Source: Parvibaculaceae bacterium
GTDB taxonomy: Bacteria > Pseudomonadota > Alphaproteobacteria > Parvibaculales > Parvibaculaceae
Assembly: GCA_019636015.1 (NCBI GenBank)
Contig: JAHBYJ010000001.1
Span: forward strand, 496,001 to 560,000
Direction of reading: 5' to 3'
DNA: 64,000 bases
Below, piece by piece: positions 57,549 to 64,000 of this stretch. The position numbers were made by a program, and so were the translations under genes. How positions within the stretch are numbered: position 1 is the first letter of the stretch; the number at the start of each line of letters is the position of its first letter. The notes below the pieces were generated by a model. The model was not told where the DNA came from. It worked only from the letters and a program-made list of their open reading frames with translations, and searched no databases.

Positions 57549-57842
57549 TCAACCGTAGATACAAGTCCGAAACGAAAAATCTTCTGTCGTTCCGTCTGTT
57601 CGATTGACCCAAAAACATCGAGTTCCGAAGCCGCCGCTGCGGACGCTAAAGTGGGAAATTCCGCAGCCAATTTTTTCAGTTGCCTCAGGGTGAAGAACAA
57701 GCGCCCCCATCAAGATCGCTGCATCGTCCGCGCTCACCTTGTCGCCCAAATCATATTTGTAGAGCATCACTTTCAAGTATTCTTCAGCATCACCCTTCTT
57801 GGCGAAGTGCAGTGAACCAAAGCTGATCGGCTTTGCTGGCAT
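57549..57842 (-). CDS. DUF3223 (DCL-like) protein, possible Hachiman-associated accessory gene
   Basis: A 97-residue protein. The blocks GSLHFAKKGDAEEYLKVMLY, then YDLGDKVSADDAAILMGALV, HPEATEKIGCGISHF and GTRCFWVNRTDGTTEDFSF match DUF3223, whose plant members (DCL) act in rRNA processing; bacterial function is unknown to me. I start at 57842 because GGAG lies 7 bases before that ATG; ATGs four and eight codons upstream are in frame. It begins 41 bases after the hamB stop on the same strand, shares the lower G+C, and is probably on the hamAB transcript. Confidence 0.72.
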   Translation of the reverse strand: MPAKPISFGSLHFAKKGDAEEYLKVMLYKYDLGDKVSADDAAILMGALVLHPEATEKIGCGISHFSVRSGGFGTRCFWVNRTDGTTEDFSFRTCIYG

Positions 57843-57883
57843 TTGATTCTCCATGATGAGCTTCAATCATTTGTCCACCTTCG

Positions 57884-60466
57884 TCAGGAGGAGAGTTTCT
57901 CTCGAATTTCCCGAAGGATGATCGCGGGAATGTCCATTCCCTCAAATTGTGATTCGCGCTCAGCAACCCATGCTAAGCAGTCTTCCTTACTTAAGTTGTC
58001 GGCGACGATTTTCTCATATAGCGCGACCGCGCTCATTCGCGACAACCCTAACTCCATCAATGAAAGCAGAGTGCGCGAGGATACGCCAAATTCAAGCTGC
58101 GTTCCGATATCGACGTCGGGGTCAATCAGGTCTTCCCTTCCTATCTCCCGCAAATGCCGACTAAGAACGTCCATGTAAGCAGAGAAATACTTTGGCGCTC
58201 TAAAGCGTGCCGTCTGTTCAACCAGCTCCATAGTGCTTCGGATTAATGCAGGCAGCGTGTAGGGCTTGTTGTTTTTTTTATGATAATCGATGTTCTTCCG
58301 GATCATTGCCGCCAAAGAGAAGCCACTAAGCCATTGGACGACGATCAGAGCATGAAGTGGGATCAATCCATCGGGTAAGAATGCGGGAAAAAGATGTTGG
58401 TTGATGCGCCGCATAATGGTCACGAAACGATCATAGCTATCTACGCTGTTAACCTCAGCAGGCAACAAATTTTCAACATCGCCTGCGTAACTTCGGAAGG
58501 CATCCAACAGGTGTTGGAGACCAAGGGCGCTAACGCCGGGATGACGGCCGGCGAGCTTCGCGTCGATTTCAACCTGTTCTGCTAGTAGAGCGAGACTCTT
58601 GTTTAGCCTCGCTACGGTCGCCGGATCATGGCGCTTCGCGAGATCGGCTTCCAATATCGATCCCAACCGCAGGTAAGAAGCAAGGAGATACGCTCCTACC
58701 TGCTCAAATTTGTCTGCATTGTTGATTTCAGTCAGAGCGACAGTGGCTCGGCGATCAAGATAGTCAGCCATGCTGTCGCCCATATCGAGGACTGTGTCAC
58801 TCTCGCGCTTGATCGGATAACGCAACCGCACCGGCACACCGCGAGGCCAAGCTTCTCGGTCATGCGGATCGATGCATATAATGTTACCTTGAAACTCATT
58901 GCCCCACCGGCCCGCCCGCCCGGCGAGATTCCAGAAGTCATGTGGCTCCATCGGATGTCCAACGCCCTTTCGGGGGCCGCGCAAGACAATAGTGCGGCAT
59001 GACAAATTGACACCCTCAATCAAGGTCGAAGTGCACACCAAGCAGCGGATCTTGCCTGAACGAAACAGGCGCTCAATCTCGAGTCGTATCAGTGACGGCA
59101 TATTGCCATAGTGGAAAGCAACGCCTCGCTCAACCAACGGCGCCAGCATAAAATTGGGGTGTACCCCCTTTCGAGCGAGGTCCGCCAACTCAACGAGCTC
59201 AGGATCAGGTGCCTCTGGCTGAGGGAGTAGCTGGCTGATCAAGTTGGCTACGTTCTCCGATTCTGCCGCACCAGAAACATAGACGAGCGTTCCACCCCGC
59301 TCACCCACTGCCGCAGCAATAAATGCGAGCCGCTTGCGCAAACCGGCAGGCGAGTTGGCCAGTTGAAGTGTGCCAACCGGCAACATCGCAGTTTGCTGAC
59401 GAACGGCAAGGCTCCATAGCTTTGGCTTGCGCGGAACCTGTTCGGCAACGATAACGTTCTGAAGAACCGTCGGTGCATCGCTATCTACGGCGGCTACGCG
59501 CACTCCCTCAGGTGCGTCAGCGAGAAGCTCCTCCGGATTTTGGGTCGCAGGGCTAATAAAGACCACTTTGAGTTTCGGATTGGCGCGGCTCGCGCGCTCT
59601 ACCGCATCTTGTAGGATAACGCCTCGTTGATTGTCTCCAATCTTATGTGCCTCATCCACGATCAACACATCGGTAGTGAATGCATCACTCAGGATATTGG
59701 CAAAGAGATGAAGCCGTTCCTGAGTAAACACCAGTATAAGTAACTTTCCACTTGCTCGCGCGGTATCATACTTGTCGCGCAATGGAAGTGAAGACACCTC
59801 GATGTCACGATCTTTGCCGAGCAGAGATAAGAGATTCCCCTCAATCTCTGAGACCAGAGCTCTGGTCGGGGCCAGATAAACCGCAACGCGGGCTTCGCTA
59901 GAACGAAGTTGGTCTATCAGCCACTGCAGTACAAGGAATGTCTTGCCCGATGCCGTTGGAGCTGATGCGGAGAGCCAATTGTGGTCGCCGGCATTGGACC
60001 AGAAGCGTTGTTGGAATTCATTAACTTGAAGCCATTGTCCGCTCGACTCTACGAGCACCGCCTGATCCATCTGACGCCGTTGTGCTTCGATACGCAATGC
60101 GATTCCAAGGCGGCCCTCAAGGTCGGGGGGAAGCAATTCGCGATCATTGGCGAGCTTAGTCGCACGGAAATTCGAAAGCTTGCCGAACAAAACCGCGCCA
60201 GCGTCTTTGATTGACTGCCTGTCAGAAAGCGATATGGCGCCAGTCGCAATTCGTAGTGCCGCCTCTTGATTTTCTCGAACATCGGAGCGAGCCAAAATAC
60301 TTCCGGTTAGCAAGAGTCTCGGCCAATCGATCGTTGAGACCGGGTCATCCCCTGGTTCTGTTATAAGATTGTCGAGCTCGGTCTTGACCGTACACTGCGT
60401 GATGGTGTCGAGGTCATCCCGGATACCCGTCTCGATCAGCCATGACTGGAGCTCGTTTAGATTCAT
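57884..60466 (-). CDS. hamB: Hachiman system helicase HamB
   Basis: An 860-residue superfamily 2 helicase. After an N-terminal region of about 145 residues without a recognised fold, the motor motifs are all visible: Walker A APTASGKT at 169-176, motif Ia LAPTRALV at about 198-205, DEAH at 271-274, motif III-like FISPATQN at 303-310, motif V CTSTLIEGVNLSC at 478-490 and motif VI NLAGRAGRWG at 513-522. About 330 further helical residues follow. In Hachiman, HamB senses invader DNA and restrains or releases the HamA nuclease. Its ATG overlaps the hamA stop (ATGA, 60463-60466). Base composition is clearly lower in G+C than the flanks. Confidence 0.88.
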   Translation of the reverse strand: MNLNELQSWLIETGIRDDLDTITQCTVKTELDNLITEPGDDPVSTIDWPRLLLTGSILARSDVRENQEAALRIATGAISLSDRQSIKDAGAVLFGKLSNFRATKLANDRELLPPDLEGRLGIALRIEAQRRQMDQAVLVESSGQWLQVNEFQQRFWSNAGDHNWLSASAPTASGKTFLVLQWLIDQLRSSEARVAVYLAPTRALVSEIEGNLLSLLGKDRDIEVSSLPLRDKYDTARASGKLLILVFTQERLHLFANILSDAFTTDVLIVDEAHKIGDNQRGVILQDAVERASRANPKLKVVFISPATQNPEELLADAPEGVRVAAVDSDAPTVLQNVIVAEQVPRKPKLWSLAVRQQTAMLPVGTLQLANSPAGLRKRLAFIAAAVGERGGTLVYVSGAAESENVANLISQLLPQPEAPDPELVELADLARKGVHPNFMLAPLVERGVAFHYGNMPSLIRLEIERLFRSGKIRCLVCTSTLIEGVNLSCRTIVLRGPRKGVGHPMEPHDFWNLAGRAGRWGNEFQGNIICIDPHDREAWPRGVPVRLRYPIKRESDTVLDMGDSMADYLDRRATVALTEINNADKFEQVGAYLLASYLRLGSILEADLAKRHDPATVARLNKSLALLAEQVEIDAKLAGRHPGVSALGLQHLLDAFRSYAGDVENLLPAEVNSVDSYDRFVTIMRRINQHLFPAFLPDGLIPLHALIVVQWLSGFSLAAMIRKNIDYHKKNNKPYTLPALIRSTMELVEQTARFRAPKYFSAYMDVLSRHLREIGREDLIDPDVDIGTQLEFGVSSRTLLSLMELGLSRMSAVALYEKIVADNLSKEDCLAWVAERESQFEGMDIPAIILREIREKLSS

Positions 60467-61440
60467 TTCTCTATCCCCATCGCCCTGAGGAACGCCCCGC
60501 GGAATTCGCTGGCAGATGGTAGCGGAAGGCAGAACATCTCTATTTCAAATTGGTGGAGCTTCTCAATTTTGAGGTGTTCCTCAATTTTTGTCTTCCAAGC
60601 TGAGATTTCACTCCGTGCAGCTTCAGCAAGCTCGTCCGCAACCGCTTTGACATCTTTGTCGGGGTAGAAGCTCGCATCAAATCCGACAAGGGCTACCCCA
60701 CAATACTGCACACGCTTAGAAAGCGTTGAGTCCTTATCAAAATAGCGCTTGAGTGCTTGCGTCAGTGACGGATCGCTAAGATCTGCTTTGTCGCTGAGTA
60801 GGATGAGGTCGCGCTCGCGCTCCGCGCCTTCATGCTCCTCCTCAACTAGGAACGGCGCCAGAGAAGCCAAACAATTTTTGATCGCAGCTCCGCTGTTTTG
60901 GTAGACTTTCGACTCTCCCCAATAGAGCTTCAGCATCCCTTCTTTGGTGACGCCCGCGTACACACCGTCCGCACCATGATAGTGCATCCTTCCGTCTGTC
61001 TTCAGGTCCATTTTGCAGAGTATCTGCGGCAGCTTGAGGAATCGTTCGGCCAGAAGAAAAAGGAGCATCTCGCCTCCTTCTCCTGTTGTGGCAATATCAG
61101 TGAAAGAACGCCGGGCCTCCTCCGTCAAAGCGGCGACGGCCTCGGTGCTATTGAACTTGAGATCGCGAGCCTTGGCTTGGGCAAGCTTGGATCGTGGAAT
61201 CGCGTAGTCGGCGACAGCATTGCGCATAAATTCAGCAAGTCGTCGTACTTGGGTACGCCCATTCCCATCCACAGTCAGGCAATGGCAATGAATTTTGACC
61301 AAACAGCCATCTATCAGAACATCACGCTCGACCAAGGCGAGGTGAACTTCCAACGCTTCAGGGTCCCCTGTTAGCGCTGATGTCAGGTCAGTTGTTTTTA
61401 TCGTGGACAGGCTATCCCCCTCTTTTTGCCCGAGTGCCAT
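60463..61440 (-). CDS. hamA: Hachiman system effector HamA (DUF1837)
   Basis: A 325-residue protein matching DUF1837/HamA. The PD-(D/E)XK-like nuclease core is at about 118-180: GEGGEMLLFLLAERFLKLP (120-138), D158 in YHGADGVYAG, and the ExK pair E176-S-K178 in YWGESKVYQ, followed by a helical C-terminus. HamA is the effector of Hachiman anti-phage defence, a nuclease controlled by HamB. It is first in the unit, coupled to hamB by a 4-base overlap. The start is the first ATG after the divergent glutathione S-transferase promoter region; the N-terminal 25 residues are not conserved enough to confirm it. Confidence 0.88.
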   Translation of the reverse strand: MALGQKEGDSLSTIKTTDLTSALTGDPEALEVHLALVERDVLIDGCLVKIHCHCLTVDGNGRTQVRRLAEFMRNAVADYAIPRSKLAQAKARDLKFNSTEAVAALTEEARRSFTDIATTGEGGEMLLFLLAERFLKLPQILCKMDLKTDGRMHYHGADGVYAGVTKEGMLKLYWGESKVYQNSGAAIKNCLASLAPFLVEEEHEGAERERDLILLSDKADLSDPSLTQALKRYFDKDSTLSKRVQYCGVALVGFDASFYPDKDVKAVADELAEAARSEISAWKTKIEEHLKIEKLHQFEIEMFCLPLPSASEFRGAFLRAMGIEK

Positions 61441-61514
61441 CTAGCAGAGTGCCCTAAAGAACGACGACAAATCTCACGTATACTAATACATATTCGCACC
61501 AAAGACCCCTCCGT
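61441..61514. promoter_or_regulatory. Divergent promoter region between hamA and the glutathione S-transferase gene
   Basis: Only 74 bases separate the two divergent starts. An A+T-rich patch at about 61475-61497 contains GTATACTAATAC, with GTAT/ATAC arms, and TATA-like hexamers on both strands. It must hold the hamA promoter, but I cannot assign -35/-10 boxes with good spacing. Confidence 0.35.
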
Positions 61515-62171
61515 ATGCCCCCCATCATCACAGCCTTTGAAGCCTCTCCCGACCGCGGCCGCGGGCTTGCCCGCGATACGCGCATTCGCTGGGCGCTGGA
61601 GGAGGCGGGGGTGGCTTATGAGGTGCGGCTTCTCTCCTTCGCGCAGATGAAGGAACCGGCGCATCTCGCGCTCCAGCCCTTCGGGCAGATCCCGACCTAT
61701 GAGGAAGAGGGCGTCGCGCTCTTCGAAACGGGCGCGATCGTGCTTCATATCGCGGAGCGCCATGGCGGGTTGCTGCCGGAAGACGATGCGGCGCGCGCCC
61801 GCGCGCTCTCCTGGATGTTTGCCGCCCTCAACACGGTCGAGCCTCCGATCCTCGAACGCGAGTCGGCGGGCTACGCGGAGCGGAACGAAAGCTGGTATGA
61901 GGCGCGGCTCCCCTTCATGGAGGCCCGCATCCGCGCGCGGCTCGAGCAAGTCGCCGCGCATCTCGGCGAGGCCGACTGGCTCGACGGCCAGTTCAGCGCG
62001 GGCGACCTGATGATGGTCTCCGTGCTGCAGAGGATCGCGGGCTCGGCGCTGCTGGCCGCCTTTCCCACGCTCTCATCCTATGTCGCCCGGGCCGAGGCGC
62101 GGCCCGCTTATCGCCGCGCTTTCGCCGCGCAGCTTGCCGTTTTCGAGGCCGCCTCGGCCAAAAAAGCCTGA
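61515..62171 (+). CDS. Glutathione S-transferase family protein
   Basis: A 218-residue cytosolic GST-fold protein. The thioredoxin-like N-terminal domain (about 1-85) has RDTRIRWALEEAGVAYEVRL, the cis-proline turn FGQIPTYEEEG and the glutathione-binding LFETGAIVLHIAE; the alpha-helical C-terminal domain has AGDLMMVSVLQRI. The substrate is unknown. The gene marks the return to normal G+C at the right flank of the Hachiman block and is divergent from hamA. Confidence 0.9.
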   Translation: MPPIITAFEASPDRGRGLARDTRIRWALEEAGVAYEVRLLSFAQMKEPAHLALQPFGQIPTYEEEGVALFETGAIVLHIAERHGGLLPEDDAARARALSWMFAALNTVEPPILERESAGYAERNESWYEARLPFMEARIRARLEQVAAHLGEADWLDGQFSAGDLMMVSVLQRIAGSALLAAFPTLSSYVARAEARPAYRRAFAAQLAVFEAASAKKA

Positions 62172-62210
62172 GGCTTGCTCCGCGTCCCGCCCGGTGGCAG
62201 CATCCGCCCC

Positions 62211-62708
62211 ATGAGCGCATCCGAACCGTCTTCCCCCGGCGCCAAGCGGCGCAAATTCCTCGTCATCGTGGACGGCACGCCCGAATCCGAAGTCGCGATC
62301 CATTTCGCGAGCCTCCGCGCGAGCCATACCAATGGCGTGGTGACGCTGCTCGCCGTGATCGAGCCGGGCGAGGCCGCGCAGCAATGGCTCGGCGTGAAGA
62401 CCATCATGCAGGAAGAGGCGCGCGCCGAGGCCGAGGAACTGCTCCACCGCCTTGCCGCCCATGTGAACGAATATGCGGGCATCATGCCCGAACTCGTGAT
62501 CCGCGAGGGCCGCCGCACCGAGCAGGTGATGCAGCTCATCGCCGAGGACAAGGATGTCGCGATCCTCGTTCTCGCCGCCGGCACGGGCAAGGAAGGGCCG
62601 GGCCCCCTCGTCTCCATGGTGGCCTCGGCGGCCGACAAATCCTTCCCCATTCCCGTCACCGTGGTGCCGGGCAGCCTCACCGAAGAGGCGATCCGCTCTC
62701 TCGCTTGA
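62211..62708 (+). CDS. Universal stress protein family
   Basis: A 165-residue UspA-fold protein: KFLVIVDGTPESEVAIHFAS (in part) at the N-terminus and ILVLAAGTGKEGPGPLVSMV near the end. The usual ATP-binding G-x2-G-x9-G(S/T) motif is only partly recognisable, so nucleotide binding is uncertain. I start at ATG 62211 (MSASEPSS); an in-frame GTG/TTG extension reaches 62175. It is followed by the NifU-like gene after 86 bases, a neighbour order common in Hyphomicrobiales. Confidence 0.87.
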   Translation: MSASEPSSPGAKRRKFLVIVDGTPESEVAIHFASLRASHTNGVVTLLAVIEPGEAAQQWLGVKTIMQEEARAEAEELLHRLAAHVNEYAGIMPELVIREGRRTEQVMQLIAEDKDVAILVLAAGTGKEGPGPLVSMVASAADKSFPIPVTVVPGSLTEEAIRSLA

Positions 62709-62794
62709 TTCGCCGCGCGTGAGGGTCCATCTATAGGGCAAATCGCGGGCGCGCCGCGCGCCGCTAAACCACGATACCGAAAGGGTTTTTGCCC

Positions 62795-63358
62795 ATGTTC
62801 ATCCAGACCGAGGCGACCCCCAACCCGGCGACGCTCAAGTTCCTGCCGGGCCGCGAGGTGCTGGGCGAGGGCCGCGCCGCCGATTTCCCGACCGCCGAGG
62901 CCGCCGCCCGCTCGCCGCTCGCCATGCGGCTTTTCGCGGTAGAAAACGTCTCCGGCGTCTTTTTCGGCGCGGATTTCATCACCGTCACGAAGTCGTCCGG
63001 CGAATGGCAGCATCTGAAGCCCGCGCTGCTCGGCGCCATCATGGAGCATTTCACCTCCGGCGCGCCGATCCTCTTTGCCGCCGGCGGCGCGGAGGATGAT
63101 GACGGCCATGCCGCCCATGACGGCGAGGACGGCGAGATCGTCACCCAGATCAAGGAAATCCTCGATACGCGCGTCCGCCCCGCCGTCGCGCAGGATGGCG
63201 GCGACATCACCTTCCAGGGCTATGAGGCAGGCGTCGTCTTCCTCAACATGCAGGGCGCCTGCGCGGGCTGCCCTTCCTCCACCGTCACGCTGAAGCGCGG
63301 CGTGGAAAACATGCTGAAGCATTACATCCCCGAGATCGTCGAAGTCCGCCAGATCTGA
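62795..63358 (+). CDS. NifU-like iron-sulfur cluster scaffold protein
   Basis: A 187-residue protein with an N-terminal Nfu domain (MFIQTEATPNPATLKFLPG, about 1-90) and a C-terminal NifU domain carrying the CxxC cluster ligands C156 and C159 (GACAGCPSS). Such proteins carry a 4Fe-4S cluster and hand it to target enzymes. The acidic linker at about 100-114 (EDDDGHAAHDGEDGE) joins the domains. I start at ATG 62795, since the TTG two codons upstream is a weaker choice. Confidence 0.94.
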   Translation: MFIQTEATPNPATLKFLPGREVLGEGRAADFPTAEAAARSPLAMRLFAVENVSGVFFGADFITVTKSSGEWQHLKPALLGAIMEHFTSGAPILFAAGGAEDDDGHAAHDGEDGEIVTQIKEILDTRVRPAVAQDGGDITFQGYEAGVVFLNMQGACAGCPSSTVTLKRGVENMLKHYIPEIVEVRQI

Positions 63359-63455
63359 CGCGTGACGCGCGGTCACTTCGAGGCGCGCATGGCTGGCGCC
63401 GCCGCGCGAAGCCGCTATCGTGGCGGAAGTTTCATTCGAATATCCCGGAGGCCTT

Positions 63456-64000
63456 ATGAGCAGCAAGCTCGACGACAAGTCGCTCGACATCATCTTCCGC
63501 GAGGCGCGCACGCATAATGCGTGGGCGGACAAGCCCGTTTCCGACGAGACGCTGAAAGCGCTTTACGAGCTGATGAAATGGGGCCCGACCAGCGCCAACT
63601 GCTCGCCCGCCCGCATTATCTTCGTGAAGTCGAAGGAAGCGAAGGAAAAGCTCGCGACGGTTCTCTCCGAAGGCAATCTGAAGAAGTCGATGCAGGCCCC
63701 CGTCACCGCCGTCATCGGCTATGACGTCGAATTCTACGAGCGCCTGCCCGAGCTCTTCCCCCATGCGCCGGAAGCAAAGACCTGGTTCAACTGGTCGAAG
63801 GAATGGGCCGAGCAGACCGCCTTCCGCAACGGATCGCTGCAGGGCGCCTATTTCATGATCGCCGCGCGCTCGCTCGGCCTCGATTGCGGGCCGATGTCCG
63901 GCTTCGACATGAAGAAGGCGGACGAGCTTTATTTCGCGGGCACCACGGTGAAGTCGAACTTCCTCTGCAATCTCGGTTACGGCGATCCTTCGGGCCTCTT
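63456..64000 (+). CDS. Nitroreductase family protein, RutE-like malonic semialdehyde reductase (3'-truncated)
   Basis: The first 181 residues of an FMN-dependent reductase; the right edge of the window cuts the gene. The [20 protein letters not shown] and [17 protein letters not shown] blocks, then [21 protein letters not shown] (in parts) and SGFD, match RutE/YdfG-type malonic semialdehyde reductases of the nitroreductase fold. Other rut genes are not visible, so pyrimidine catabolism is not shown. CCGGAGG lies 6 bases before ATG 63456. Confidence 0.85.
   Translation, partial: MSSKLDDKSLDIIFREARTHNAWADKPVSDETLKALYELMKWGPTSANCSPARIIFVKSKEAKEKLATVLSEGNLKKSMQAPVTAVIGYDVEFYERLPELFPHAPEAKTWFNWSKEWAEQTAFRNGSLQGAYFMIAARSLGLDCGPMSGFDMKKADELYFAGTTVKSNFLCNLGYGDPSGL

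Noticed and set aside
57536-61514. The low-G+C block as a prophage or integrative element
   Set aside because: It contains only three genes, none of them phage structural, integrase or transposase, and no flanking repeats are visible; a defence cassette explains it better.

Overview
The window is a high-G+C chromosomal segment from an alphaproteobacterium, most likely a member of the Hyphomicrobiales (Rhizobiales). The evidence is the gene content and order: hslVU beside hisB-DUF2628-hisH-hisA-hisF-hisE-coaA, hrcA-grpE apart from dnaK-dnaJ, a malic enzyme fused to a phosphotransacetylase-like domain, an OlsB-type ornithine-lipid acyltransferase, an NnrU protein and an RpoH-type promoter before dnaK. 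A Parvibaculum-like organism would fit, but that is an impression and was not tested. I found no rRNA, tRNA, CRISPR array, insertion sequence or integrase.

Layout. 0-2.7 kb: end of an ABC-transporter binding protein, then the HslUV protease (minus strand). 2.8-4.0 kb: two convergent FMN-binding flavoproteins. 4.4-12.6 kb: histidine genes (hisB, H, A, F, E), interrupted by an ASCH protein, a DUF2628 protein, a CYTH-CHAD protein and a pentapeptide-repeat protein, then coaA. 12.9-20 kb: adenosine kinase, a MarR regulator with palindromic operators and its neighbours, nth/DUF2244, gpmA-dapB, a DUF486 membrane protein and a HigBA toxin-antitoxin pair. 20-27.4 kb: heat-shock genes dnaJ, dnaK, grpE and hrcA with a Sel1 lipoprotein, an AlkB-like dioxygenase and NnrU between them. 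27.6-30.1 kb: rph-rdgB-hemW. 30.1-33.4 kb: an LpoA-like lipoprotein divergent from rsmI-yraN-BON lipoprotein, the same neighbourhood as yraM/yraL/yraN/yraP in E. coli. 33.5-44.4 kb: SirB1-like protein, gshB, an M19 dipeptidase flanked by two tiny lipoproteins, comM-like yifB, a hybrid histidine kinase, an AmpG-like transporter and olsB. 44.5-57.5 kb: maeB divergent from mutS, a methyltransferase, glnD-murJ, trpS and a DUF2333 protein. 61.5-64 kb: glutathione S-transferase, universal stress protein, NifU-like scaffold and a truncated nitroreductase.

The most notable region is 57.5-61.4 kb. It is a minus-strand, visibly lower-G+C block that I read as a Hachiman anti-phage system: HamA (DUF1837, PD-(D/E)XK nuclease-like) translationally coupled to the superfamily 2 helicase HamB. 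A short DUF3223/DCL-like gene follows 41 bases downstream on the same strand and is a candidate accessory component. Hachiman itself is already described. The DUF3223 partner is the part that could be new.

Other signals: two families of dispersed palindromic repeats (710-741 with 12671-12838, and 44422-44505 with 49783-49863), a hairpin-rich leader ending in a terminator before the DUF486 gene, an inverted-repeat operator before higBA, and paired operators around the MarR gene.
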